Shown here: positions 11,786 to 22,607 of the stretch, one piece after another
How positions within the stretch are numbered: position 1 is the first letter of the stretch
Layout of the letters: every line of letters begins with the position of its first letter
DNA from: Apoderus coryli
Lineage: Eukaryota > Arthropoda > Insecta > Coleoptera > Attelabidae
Direction: 5' to 3'
DNA length: 64,000 bases
Assembly (NCBI GenBank): GCA_911728435.2
Contig: OU452214.1
Location: 10,356,105 to 10,420,104 of the forward strand
Made by a program: the position numbers and the translations under genes
Notes under the pieces: model-generated
Told to the model about the DNA's origin: nothing
The model's input: only the letters and a program-made list of their open reading frames with translations
Database searches by the model: none

Positions 11786-11913
11786 GAATTATAAACGGTT
11801 TCAACGTATATATAAAGATTTTTTGTGGAGTAGACGTCTTTTATTCAAACAATAACATTCACTCCTCGATTGATGGATTACTTCAGAAAAAAAAAAAAAA
11901 ACATGAAATATTT

Positions 11914-12430
11914 TTTGATAATGTGTTATTTAGTGACGAATGTACATTTCACAACAATGCTCTCGCAGAACTACCATTATTATTCTGACTCAAATTCGCA
12001 TGATGTGTAGGGTGGAACATTGGACCCATATTTAATAGGACTCCAATTTTGTTGAAGGATGATTAAATTGTATGATGTTTCTCGATTTTCTTCTACACCA
12101 ACTTCCTCTATTATTAGAAGAAATTCCTTTAAACAGGAGAACAACCATGTGGTTTCAATTAGATGGACCTCCGCCTCATTATCATCACGAGACTCGTTAA
12201 TTTTCGGATACCAATTTTCAGAACAAGTCGATTGGAAGAAATGGATTTAAGTGCTCCGGATTTCTTTTTCTGTGGATACGTGAAAGGAATTGTCTATAAG
12301 GCGTCTCCAACAACACCACACGATATGAAAATACGCATATGAGATGCTTTTCCCCACCCTTTAATTGTCTTTATACAAAAGTATTGAATATATTTATGAA
12401 ACGGTTTCGGCGATCTGATATCCAATTTTT
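11914..12430 (+). pseudogene. Mariner-type transposase relic, catalytic part
   Basis: After the insertion the frame resumes with the first-aspartate block (DNVLFSDECTFHNN) and, further on and in a different frame, a damaged QLDGAPPHYHHET block of the second aspartate. Stops and frameshifts are frequent. It resembles the minus-strand relic at 48560-49220. Confidence 0.65.
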
Positions 12431-12910
12431 CAGTAACATTCGTATCAAAATAAGTCAACAATTACCATGTTTCCAAATCTGTCTTGACCTTGGAAGTTAG
12501 TTTATTTGTATAAGTGAAAGTCTTTATAACCATAATTGATCTCCATTCATCATCATGGAAGCAGTTTTTCAAAAATGTGTGGACAAGAATTTCTTGAAAC
12601 AAATAAAAAAATAGCCATTTTTTATATTGAAACCCCTTTTGAAGCGAAAGATTACAAGATAAACAGTTACCGATAAATCACATATAGTACCTACTTTGTT
12701 TGAAAGAGACCAATTTGTAAATAATTACGAGCAGATTTAATATCTTACTACACAAATATGTTGGGATTCTTTTTTGTAACATGACCATTTTGAAAATAAA
12801 AGAGTTTCCCGAGAAAATATATTTTTATTACAAAATTATATATAATATTTATAAAGTCGTTAAGTACTAGGTATAGTTCTTATTTCTACTAGAGATCAAA
12901 AAATTATATA

Positions 12911-14997
12911 CAGGGTGGTCCAACGAAAAGTTTGCACCTAGCTTTTCTCTTTTTTTTGTAGTCGAATGCGAAAATGCTCGGACACGTCGATTTTGCTTTT
13001 GAGGGGGACACATTTTAAACATATTTTTCGATCTGCGCCTTTAACCCCCTAGCGGGGGTGAGTAACAACCCTAAAATTTTAAATGGAAAGAGGGGTCTAA
13101 TGACATATCATTTGAAAGGACACAAAATTGTCTTTCTAATGATACCCTATTTGTCGAATTTTACTAAAACAGTTAATACGAAAACGACTTTAAAGACATT
13201 AAGCCGATAATTTTGGTATTAATGAGAAATACAAATAAGTTTTAATTATTACGACTGAAAACAACTACAATCATTTCTAAATTATTTACTTTGAAGAAAA
13301 ACGGGATTTCAAAAACACTATCTTATTTATCAGAACTAAATTCCTCACTAATCGTTTGCGTTTTTTGTTGAAATAAAAACTGCAGATACGTGTAGGAAAA
13401 GAATTTACACCGTTTATTTTAGTCTTTTCATTGATTCAGTTTGGTTGCTTCTCAAGTTATTTTACTTTTACCGTACAAAATGATTTATTCCATTCTAGAA
13501 CGAGTTGAAATTGTTAAACTTTATTTTCAAAATAATAGTAGTGCTAGACTTACGGCTCGCTTATTTAATGAGAGACATCCCGATAAAAATGTGAATGATG
13601 TGTACGTTGGCAAGTTAGTTAAAAAGTTTGTAGATACCGGATCTGTCTGTAATGTAAAACACCAGCCGCAGAAACCGATCAGAAATGAAGCTGTGGAAGT
13701 CGCTGTTTTAGGGCATGTTGAAATGGATCATAGTCAAAGTACCCGTCAACTAGCTGAAGCCTCAGGTGTCTCCCGTTCGTCCATAATACGAATTTTAAAA
13801 GCGTACAAATTTCATCCGTACAAAATCAAATTAGTACAGGAACTAAATGAGGATGATCCTGATAGAAGGCTGCAATTTTGTGAAGCAATGAGCCAGCGTT
13901 TAATTGAAGATCCGCAATTATTATTTAACATTTGTTTTTCCGACGAATGCACATTTTATTTGAATGGAGCTGTAAATAGGCACAATTGCCGTTACTGGGA
14001 TGACAGTAACCCACATTTATTCCGTGAGGTTCATACCCAGTATCCTCAAAAAATAAACGTCTGGTGTGGCATATTAGGAAATCATATTATAGGACCACTT
14101 TTTATTCCTGGAAATTTAACTGGTGAAGTGTACCTAAACATGCTTGAAGACACAATTGATCCTTTAATAACACAAATAATAGAAGATGACCAAAATCATA
14201 CTGCTGATCGGCTTTATTTCCAGCAAGATGGAGCACCTCCGCACTATGTGGCTCCTGTAAGACAGTTCTTAGATGACCGGTTCCCTGGACGGTGGATTGG
14301 AAGGAGGGGCCCAATTGAATGGCCTGCCAGGTCACCGGATTTATCGCCTTTAGACTTTTTTCTTTGGGGGCACTTAAAAAATAAATGTTTTGCCACGAAG
14401 CCCGAGTCCATAGAAGATCTTCGCCAACGCATTACAGAAGAGTGCAGCAACATAACACCTGATATGCTACAAAATGTTAGAAATAGATTTGAACAAAATC
14501 TGTAGTATTGTATGGAATCAAATGGGTCACATTTTCAACATTTGTTAATGTAACGTTTTAATAAATCAATTTAACAGCTTGTTTACTTTTTTTACAAAGC
14601 AATGTTAAAACTAACAAACATTGGAATGTACTAACGATTGCAGGTGTTTTCACTCGCAATAATTAAAACTTATTTGTATTTCTCATTAATACCAAAATTA
14701 TCGGCTTAATGTCTTTAAAGTCGTTTTCGTATTAACTGTTTTAGTAAAATTCGACAAATAGGGTATCATTAGAAAGACAATTTTGTGTCCTTTCAAATGA
14801 TATGTCATTAGACCCCTCTTTCCATTTAAAATTTTAGGGTTGTTACTCACCCCCGCTAGGGGGTTAAAGGCGCAGATCGAAAAATATGTTTAAAATGTGT
14901 CCCCCTCAAAAGCAAAATCGACGTGTCCGAGCATTTTCGCATTCGACTACAAAAAAAAGAGAAAAGCTAGGTGCAAACTTTTCGTTGGACCACCCTG
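12911..14997 (+). mobile_element. Apparently intact DD41D (rosa-like) mariner element
   Basis: TA|CAGGGTGGTCCAACG... and ...CGTTGGACCACCCTG|TA bound a 2,087-bp element. The terminal inverted repeats are near-perfect and unusually long for a mariner (about 336 bp each; 12911-13246 and 14662-14997). The TA target duplication is intact on both sides. A single unbroken transposase frame lies between. Low arm divergence implies recent insertion, in contrast to the decayed element around it. Confidence 0.9.
13480..14505 (+). CDS. Tc1/mariner transposase, DD41D type
   Basis: This intact frame encodes a cut-and-paste transposase that binds its own inverted repeats and inserts at TA. An N-terminal HTH (about residues 5-60: MIYSILERVEIVKLYFQNNS) is followed by a second HTH (STRQLAEASGVSRSSIIRIL). 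The catalytic Asp residues lie in FSDECTFYLNG, YFQQDGAPPH and SPDLSPLDFFLWG. I count 41 residues between the second and third Asp, which is the DD41D spacing of rosa-type elements. The frame also opens at an ATG 13 codons earlier (13441); I prefer 13480 because the HTH begins there, in the usual position. At about 341 aa it has the family's usual length, and no inactivating change is visible. Confidence 0.88.
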   Translation: MIYSILERVEIVKLYFQNNSSARLTARLFNERHPDKNVNDVYVGKLVKKFVDTGSVCNVKHQPQKPIRNEAVEVAVLGHVEMDHSQSTRQLAEASGVSRSSIIRILKAYKFHPYKIKLVQELNEDDPDRRLQFCEAMSQRLIEDPQLLFNICFSDECTFYLNGAVNRHNCRYWDDSNPHLFREVHTQYPQKINVWCGILGNHIIGPLFIPGNLTGEVYLNMLEDTIDPLITQIIEDDQNHTADRLYFQQDGAPPHYVAPVRQFLDDRFPGRWIGRRGPIEWPARSPDLSPLDFFLWGHLKNKCFATKPESIEDLRQRITEECSNITPDMLQNVRNRFEQNL

Positions 14998-14999
14998 TA

Positions 15000-15925
15000 T
15001 AAGGCACAAACGTTAACATTAAATCTATTCAATGAATTTGGCACATCAAAAAGTTACTTAAGATCATTAAAAAAATAAGTTGATGTAACTATTTGGTTCT
15101 ATTATCACAAAAAAAATATCCTGAGTATTAATGAAGAATTCCTTGACAATTTGCATAAATATAAAGTTAACTTTTAAGAATTCTGCCGGCTTTGGAAGTT
15201 TATTTGATTTATTTCTGTTTATGGTTAGCGATCCTCAATATTTAAATCGCCAACTTTTATTAGTTGCTTCCTCATAAACCACTTCACGATCAAATAAGAT
15301 TGGAAACACAAAAAACATGGCACAAAAGGAGAAAACTACACAATTATACAACAAACATACACTTTAAAATGATAGCGAACTTACATTCATGACAGTAATT
15401 CAGTATGTCCAAAATGAATTTATTGATGGATATGGGAGTAATTTACCACTTAAGTTCGCTATCATTTTAAATTTGTTGTACTCGTATAATGGTTTTAGTT
15501 TTACTTTTTGTAGCTACCAAATAGGTATTTATGTTTCAAGTCTTATTTAATTCGAATTTATTATTCGAATTTAAAAACAAAAAGAGTTTCAGTGATTTAG
15601 GATTATGATTTTCCTTAAGGGGAAAAACTAAAGATCAAAAATAAAAAAGACAATATTTCTAGTTGCTGTGTTTTATTTTTAAAGCCATGAATAGTAACGA
15701 CTATTATAGCATGAGGGCCGTTTTTTTTTAAGTGTATCGTGTATTACTTAAGGATGGATGGGTTGGTATCAAACCCACTGTCACTACCCTATTTTGTATT
15801 GCATCCTCTTTTAAAAACAAAATCTTTTGAAAAACTGTTACCCCACAAATGTTGACCAGAGTTAGCCGTAGTTTTCAAAAAAGAATATCGAAGTGTCTGG
15901 AAATGGATCGTCAACATTTCGAACA
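15000..15925. other. Inside of the old element, little recognisable
   Basis: This is the part of the interrupted element between the DD41D mariner and the right arm. It holds only a small hairpin element (about 15372-15478) and a decayed stretch near 15840-15925 that resembles sequence near 48560-48630. Confidence 0.35.
15372..15478. repeat. Small inverted repeat (about 107 bp)
   Basis: AAAATGATAGCGAACTTA is matched by TAAGTTCGCTATCATTTTAA about 70 bases later. It is a short MITE-like hairpin without coding capacity. Confidence 0.6.
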
Positions 15926-16263
15926 GCAGATACTATAAAACGTTTATTTAAAAAACACCAAATGCTGTAGAAAACAATTATTTGGCGTTTTCTGCCAAAA
16001 CGCGCAGACTAGACTAGCTATAGTACACCCTAATACCATTCGAGAGGTAATTAGTAAGTACATTGCTAGGTAAGTTCAGGAAATATGACGTTCCATTTAA
16101 ATTAATCAGGTTATAGCAACTTAAAGTTCTTATTTGAGTAGTTTTAATTTTTGGACACCCTGTATAAGATTCCAAGTTTATTCCAATTGGAATACCAAAC
16201 ATGATCTATTATTACACTTTAGAGTTAATTTCGTCAATATGATTTAAATACTTCCTAAGTATT

Positions 16264-16809
16264 CTAAGGAATAAGTCGCTCAGATTGCTGCTTTTTTTTT
16301 GCAATTTTTGACCAAAGTAGTTAGGTTAGCCATTAGTTTCAAGAAAATTTTGTATTGGCGCCTATAAAAATTCCCACCAACCACGCCAGCTCAAGAAACA
16401 CCTGTTTTAGCCTTGTCTAAATAAATTTATTTTAAATTATTATAGAATAATGTGTTCGTGTTATTTTTATTATTATTATTTTGTTTTTGTCATTATTTTC
16501 GAAATTGCTTACACGAACACAATACGCTGCTTTATTTCTGGTATTATTTTTGATTTTATGTTATTTGTGCATGCGCAATATGCATGTCGACAAATGATTA
16601 TGAAATTAATTCTAACGCACACAAAATATTTCTGTTTATTTCGTTAAATACATTTTGCTTCAAGAAAAATTTCTCCAAATTCTCAAACCAATAGTTTTAA
16701 ATAATGTTTAAATGCTTTTGTGGAACTTCGACAGCTTACAATTGTATTTGGAACTGAATACGATAAAAATTAGTAGATCTTTGCCTTTTGCATTTGCTTA
16801 AAACACTTT
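16264..16809. other. Intronic stretch, nothing recognised
   Basis: The 65-codon frame here (16450-16647) is low-complexity (runs of Phe/Tyr/Ile from TTATTATTATT) and not a credible gene. Confidence 0.45.
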
Positions 16810-19545
16810 AATAGAACTTTCTAAGACAAGTTAGTTTAGGCTCTTGAAATTGGAAAACTTCCTTCAATATACTCCTGTCAGAAAAGATTGGAACAAAGGA
16901 TAGAAACTTCTAGAAAGTGCGTAAACTTCTTTCGCAATATGATGCGTCAAACCAAGTTCTACTATTTTAAGTTCAAAACAAGACTTTTGTCGAACGTTCT
17001 CGGACAAGTTCGAGTGTTCTAATATTCGTAATTCCATGTCAGAACATTCTTTGTCAGAATGAGTTCTACTAATTTTTCCCCCGTTTGTAGTTGCGAACTT
17101 TTGAAATGCGGCTTAAAGTTATAGAAATTGCCAACACTGCCCTTTGCATAGTTCCATCTGAAAAGACATTTATAGAACTTTCTAAGACAAGTTCTAATAT
17201 TTAAAGTCCCATGTCGGAAATTGCAAAAGCAAGTGCTACTATTTGGAGCCCCTTTTAACTTTGCATACTTATGTTTGAAACGGAACCCAAAGTAACAGAA
17301 CTATCTACAGTCTCTTGAGTACAGGCCCCTGTAAGAACAGTTTTGTAGAACTTTCTAACAGGAGTGCATATTTGTAATTCCATGTAAGGCTTCCGCAGCA
17401 TTTTTCGTCAGAGGTAGTTCTACAATATTCCGCCCCGTTTAAAGTTGGAAACTTCTAAAATTCGACTTAAAGCAGTAGAACTTTCTACACTCCCTTTTAC
17501 ATGCTTCGATCTGATAAGATATCTATTGTACTTTCTAAATCAAGTCCTAGTGTTCTTATTTTTTGACGACCACGTCTGATGTTCGAAGTATTCTTTGTTA
17601 GAGCAGGTTCTACTATTTTGAGTTCCTGAAAGAGAACCTAAACTTGTAGAACTTATTACAGTGTACACATCCATATAAGAAGACAATTTGTAGAACTTTC
17701 TAGGATAAGTTCAAATGCTCTAATACGTGTAATTCAATCTCAGACGGCCGCAACTCTTTTTGTCACAGGAAGTTCTACAATTTTTTGCACCGTTTAAAGT
17801 TGCAAACTTCTGAAATTCGACTTAAAGCAGTAGAACTTTCTACACTCCCTTTTATATACTTCGACGTAAAAAGACATCTATAGTAGGTAATTTCTAAAAC
17901 AAGTCCTATTGTTCTTATTTTTGGAGACCCACTTCTGATGTTCGAAGTATTCTTTGTTAGAGCAGGTTCTACTATTTTGAGTTCCTCAAACGGAACCTAA
18001 ACTTGTAGAAGTTATTAAAGTGTACACACCCATGTAAGAAGACTTTTGGAGAACTTTCTAGGATAAATTCAAAAGCTCTATTACTTGTAATTCAATCTCA
18101 GACGGCCGCAACTCTTTTTGTCACAGGAAGTTCTACAATTTTTTGCACCGTTTAAAGTTGCGACCTTCTGAAATTTGACTTAAAGCAGTAGAACTTGCTA
18201 CACTCCCTTTTATATGCTTCGATCTGAAAAGACATCTGTAGTACTTTCTAAAACAAGTCCTATTGTCCTTATTTTTGGAGGCCCACGTCTGATGTTCGAA
18301 GTATTCTTTGTTAGAGCAGGTTCTACTATTTTGAGTTCCTGAAATGGAACCTAAACTTGTAGAACTTATTACAGTGTACACACCCAAGTAAGAAGAATTA
18401 TGTAGAACTTTCTAGGATAAGTTCAAAAGCTCTATTACTTGTAATTCAATCTCAGACGGCCACAACTCTTTTTGTCACAGGAAGTTCTACAATTTTTGAA
18501 ATTCGACTTAAAGCAGTAGAACTCCCTTTTATATGCTTCGATCTGAAAAGACATCTATAGTACTTTCTAAAACAAGTCCTATTGTTCTTATTTTTGGAGG
18601 CCCACGTCTGATGTTCGAAGTATTCTTTGTTAGAGCAGGTTCTACTATTTTGAGTTCCTAAAACGGAACCTAAACTTGTAGAACTTATTACAGTGTACAC
18701 ACCCATGTAATAAGATTTTTGTAGAACTTTCTAGGATAAGTTCAAAAGCTCTATTACTTGTAATTCAATCTCAGATGGCCGCAACTCTTTTTGTTACAGG
18801 AAGTTCTTCAATTTTTTGCACCGTTTAAAGTTGCGAACTTCTCAAATTCGACTTAAAGCATTAGAATTTTATACACTGCCTTTTATATGCTTCGATCTGA
18901 AAAGACATCTGTAGTACTTTCTAAAACAAGTCCTATTGTTCTGATTTTTGGAGGCCCACGTCTGATGTTCGAAGTATTCTTTGTCACAGCAGGTTCTACT
19001 ACTTTGAGTTCCTGAAGCGGAACCTAAACTTGTAGAACTTATTACAGTGTACACACCCATGTAAGAAGAATTTTGTAGAACATTCTAGGATAAGTTCAAA
19101 TGCTCTATTACTTGTAATTCAATCTGAGACTGCCGCAACTCTTTTTGTCACAGGAAGTTCTACAATTTTTTGCACCGTTTAAAGTTGCGAACTTCTGAAA
19201 TTTGACTTAAAGCAGTAGAACTTTCTACACTCCCTTTTATATGTTTCGATCTGAAAAGACATCTTTAGTACTTTCTAAAACAAGTCCTATTGTTCTTATT
19301 TTTGGAGACCCACGTCTGATGTTCGAATTATTCTTTGTTAGAGCAGGTTCTACTATTTTGAGTTCCTGAAACGGAACCTAACCTTTTAGAACTTAGTACA
19401 TTGTACACATCCATATAAGAAGAATTTTGTAGAACTTTCTAGGATAAGTTCAAAAGCTTTGCGGACAGCCGCAACTCTTTTTGTCAGAGGAAGTTCTACA
19501 AATTTCCGCACCGTTTAAAGTTGCGAACTTATGAAATGGGTTCTT
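16810..19545. repeat. Tandem array, ~355-bp unit, six or more copies
   Basis: The phrase GTTCGAAGTATTCTTTGTTA recurs near 17583, 17940, 18294, 18616 and 18968, with a variant near 19320. Spacings are about 355, 355, 322, 352 and 352 bp. The stretch from 16810 to 17560 is an older, diverged part of the array. Each unit carries about two copies of TAGAACTTTCTA and several TTCTA/TAGAA words. Near-identical frames on the minus strand are a by-product of the repeat. Confidence 0.9.
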
Positions 19546-19764
19546 GAAAAGCAGTTGAAAGCAACTGCCAGCTATGAAATTAATTGCGAATAGACGAACT
19601 ACTGCCGAATTTCCACTGATGCATTTTACAAATCACCATCAAACATCATCATTCATACAATCATAAAACAAAGTTATAAATAAAATATTCTTACTTCAGT
19701 TATTGTAAAAAGACCAACCGGTTAATGACTGTTTATCTTTTATTTTTATGAATGAACCGAGCAG

Positions 19765-21423
19765 ACCCTGCCACCCAATGCGTTAGAACTAGACAACCCA
19801 ATCGCAAAATGCCAAATAAAATTAACTCCCAAACTGCTGCTTTAACTTTACCAAAACCTTTAATATGTACCTCGTCCTTTGACTCAAGTACTTTGGAAAT
19901 ATACTCCAACCCATCTCCAATTAAGAGCAAATCGTCTAATGCTGCATCGTTTAAAAATGAAGATACTCACGCTGAGAAACTTCCAGTACTTTTAAAATCA
20001 AGTTTAGAAGAGGAGCCTAAGGAATTAGCAAAATCTTCAAAGCTTTCGGAGGATTATCCTATAGAACTAACTGAAGAAACGTTTAACAAGTACTCTATTG
20101 ACGCTGCGTGTCATAAAACAGTTTCCTATACGCAAATAGATGCGATCTTAGACAAAATGCTCTGTGATGTCGGTGAACAAGAGAAGCTGTTCAGTTTAGA
20201 CTTAGATGTATTAGAACCAAACTACGAAAGCAGTTTGGAGCTAGTGCCAAGTTCTGATGCTCTAATCGAAATACCAATCAAGAAATCAATTAAAAAGAAG
20301 AAAACGTATCAAACAACAACTGAAATGATTTTAGAAGATGATGCAGCACAAGAACAAACAGAAGAATTAGAGAACCAAACCATAGAAGATAACAACAACG
20401 CTCATCAAGACAGTGAATATTTCGAAACAATGGTTTTTCATAGAAACGATTTGTTGGTTGGTGCAGATAGAGAAGAAACGGAGCAGCTTTTGTCTGATGA
20501 AGAACCGTACACGAGTTACTATCAGATTGATTTAAGAAAAGCATCAAGTGAGTCATTGTTAGACGACAATGATTATGAAGTTATTGATACAACTCCGTTG
20601 ATTCCATCAATCGATACTGAGATAAATAACGATATATGGTGGGAAGGGACTTATAGAAATTTGAGTATTGTTCCCGAAGAGAGTGAAGATGATAACGAGA
20701 GTATGACACAAAGTAACGTATATATTTCTAAGCGCTTGAATCAAGATGAATCAAAGACTGATAGTAGTGAAACCAATAGTTCTTCCAGTGACAGTACTGA
20801 CTGCTCAGAAGGTCATTACGAAACATTTGAGCAACGCCCAATCAAAGCTGAAGTAAAACTCCTGGTAAAAACCACTACAGGTGATTCGGAAGCGATCGAA
20901 ATTCGATCGGTGCGTGAGTTCATGGATAAAGAGACTACAGCAGTAGATAGTGATAAGCTAAAGTTGAAACAGAAGAGTCAGACTTTACCTAGTCGCTTGG
21001 GTGAAACATTTTCCAATTTTACCAATAAATTATCCAATATACTCGATTCCAATCGACGCAAGTCTTATTCGTATAACGTTCTGCAGGCAAAGCAGGATTG
21101 TGATGAGTTAACGTTGATGAATGAACAAGGTAAAATGAATGAAAAACCGACATATACCTTGCAGAGACTGTTTGTGAGAAGTGATCCAGACATTATAGCT
21201 GCCAATAGCAATTTGTTGAGTACTAAAGAACTATCGAAGAGTAAGAACGAACTGCTTGCGACGAATAATCAAAAGTTCCCTTTGGAATATCCTTCGAGTT
21301 CGAGTAAAGTTGATTTGTTCGCGAACATACCTTTCTATCCTTGTAATCCAAGATTTAGTAGTGTTAATTCTAATAATAAGGCATACTGCGATTGGGTAGT
21401 AGATGATCAGCACCTTCTTAAAG
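19765..21423 (+). CDS. 553-codon symmetric exon, giant ankyrin-like gene
   Basis: The acceptor is GAGCAG|ACC after a T-rich tract and the donor is AAAG|GTAATT; a stop follows the donor within two codons, so splicing is required. Both ends are phase 1 and the length (1,659 nt) is divisible by three. The product is acidic and Ser-rich, with a Lys cluster (KKSIKKKKTYQTTTEMI), a serine run (SSETNSSSSDSTDCSEG) and no recognised domain. It lacks the FLxxEVxxYHDVRP repeat of the next exon. The frame also opens at an ATG at 19752, but that lies before the acceptor. The likely role is disordered linker in a giant cytoskeletal adaptor; this is inferred from context. Confidence 0.75.
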
Positions 21424-21431
21424 GTAATTGA

Positions 21432-21735
21432 CTGGTTTATTTAGCATGGGTTGGATTGAGTTTGCTGTGGTTTTTTTGGCACTAATATCTAGCATTAACC
21501 AAGACGTGGTAAACAAAGGTTATGAGACAGTAACTTAGTATAATTATTGGATTCTGTAGTAAGAATATTATCAGGTTGTTATGACTTGTTCAATTTTTTT
21601 AATACACATAGTTATTGATGGGCGATGGCACAAAAGTTTTTTGGGAAAATCAATTTATCATCAAGTTTTATTTGCCCTATGATCTTATCCAAATGGGCTT
21701 TTCAAAATTATTCATATTCCAGCTTATCTAGAGAA
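21432..21735. other. Intron start, nothing recognised
   Basis: AT-rich sequence with no supported feature up to the hammerhead palindrome. Confidence 0.4.
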
Positions 21736-21814
21736 TAATCGATGAGTAGAACCTTTGGCGTAGAACACTAAACTGACAATCGTTTTACCACTTCACCAAA
21801 ACACTTCTTTTAAA

Positions 21815-21857
21815 TCTCGACGCGCGTTTCGCTAACAATGTTAGCATCCTCAGGAGA
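21815..21857 (-). ncRNA. Hammerhead-ribozyme-like motif (left arm)
   Basis: Exact inverted copy of the right-arm motif: CTGAGGA, 6-bp stem II GCTAAC/GTTAGC, GAAAC, and palindromic ACGCGCGT followed by C. Confidence 0.65.
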
Positions 21858-21878
21858 GAATTAAAACAGTTTTAATTC

Positions 21879-21921
21879 TCTCCTGAGGATGCTAACATTG
21901 TTAGCGAAACGCGCGTCGAGA
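21879..21921 (+). ncRNA. Hammerhead-ribozyme-like motif (right arm)
   Basis: TCTC (stem I) - CTGAGGA (21883-21889) - T - GCTAAC(ATT)GTTAGC stem II - GAAAC (21906-21910) - ACGCGCGT palindrome - C (21917, predicted cleavage after it) - GAGA pairing with TCTC. All conserved core bases are present. The only departure from the minimal core is one unpaired base before stem II. Confidence 0.7.
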
Positions 21922-22228
21922 TTTAAAAGAAGTGTTTTGGTGAAGTGGTAAAACGATTGTCAGTTTAGTTATCTAGAGAAATTAAACTTTGTTGTGGATG
22001 ACGGCTTAATAGGCACAGTATTTTAATTTGAAAACGATATTTTACGTAAAAGCATAGGCGTAACATTTGAGGGGGTCGATTAATATTTTCTAACCATTTT
22101 TTTCACCTTCGATTTTGGTATGAGAGTCACAAATTCCAGACTATTCAAGACAAAAATAAAATACTCTTTTTCGGAACGGCTATTTTTGACAGTCTTTTGA
22201 CAGCAGCTGACAACTAAGTCATGAACTG

Positions 22229-22501
22229 TTAAATTTCAAAAGTTTTTATGAAATTTACTTGAGCATCGATCCCTCTAAGGCATCTGTGCAAGAACAACAC
22301 GCGTCCAGGACTTATAAAGTTTTTAGCATGCCGACTGTACCTACCCCTGTTGGGTCGAAAACCACATTGTGTTTCCGGCAGGTACCCTTCGGAGAGTTGG
22401 AGAAGACGATTGGACAAAACTATTGCAAGTAACTTCCCAGTGAAGGAGACGGGAGAAATACCACAATACCGACCTATCCCTTTTGTTAAATATAGTGACA
22501 A
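22229..22501 (-). mobile_element. LINE reverse-transcriptase fragment (RTE/R2-like)
   Basis: The minus-strand frame reads RYCGISPVSFTGKLLAIVLS then NRLLQLSEGYLPETQCGFRP, matching RT motifs 1-2 (the YRPISL..K and QCGFR blocks) of RTE-like elements. It differs from the jockey-like fragment just downstream, so it is a separate insertion. Confidence 0.6.
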
Positions 22502-22607
22502 ATTATTTATTATTAGTCGTAAAACAGTAAACGGTAAAACCGATGAAACTGTTGCTCAGTTCCTAATTTGAGGATTTTGAAATATTGATGTCATCCTCAC
22601 TAATCTT

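Larger units (their letters stand above)
11171..11900. mobile_element. Palindromic insertion with a hammerhead-like motif in each arm
   Basis: The 730-bp insertion is flanked by a 13-bp target-site duplication, ACATGAAATATTT (11158-11170 and 11901-11913), and splits the transposase relic. Its two arms of about 280-400 bp are inverted copies; each includes GTTTCGGACTACAACGTCC or its complement. It ends in a poly(A) run on the plus strand. There is no ORF. The hammerheads and the long duplication suggest a non-autonomous relative of Penelope-like elements. Confidence 0.65.
8391..16263. mobile_element. Old long-inverted-repeat mariner-type element, heavily interrupted
   Basis: The left arm (8391-about 9055, starting TA|CAGGGTTATTCACG) is matched in inverted orientation by about 15925-16263. 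Shared text includes the TTTGGTGTTTTT/AATAATTGTTTTGTACACC block and the GGTATTCCAATTG block. A decayed transposase lies between. A sister copy lies on the other strand at 46211-51065. Nested inside this copy are a LINE (9139-10747), a palindromic insertion (11171-11900), a DD41D mariner (12911-14997) and a small hairpin (about 15372-15478). The right end is truncated. Confidence 0.6.
21736..21968. mobile_element. Mini-element: perfect 201-bp palindrome with two hammerhead-like motifs, 12-bp TSD
   Basis: TTATCTAGAGAA occurs at 21724-21735 and again at 21969-21980, flanking the insertion. The sequence from 21768 to 21968 is an essentially perfect palindrome of about 100 bases per arm centred at 21868. 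Each arm holds a complete hammerhead-like core. There is no ORF, so it needs outside enzymes to move. The long duplication fits Penelope-like or retrozyme-like retrotransposition. Confidence 0.75.

Noticed and set aside
12059..12250. 63-codon ORF MIKLYDVSRFSSTPTSS and its twin at 48708-48899
   Set aside because: Out-of-frame reading of the transposase relic; the catalytic block reads in a different frame.
18133..19060. Three near-identical minus-strand ORFs starting MGVYTVISSTSLGS
   Set aside because: They are the same part of the 355-bp tandem unit read in one frame; no start context, no domain, and they exist only because the units repeat.
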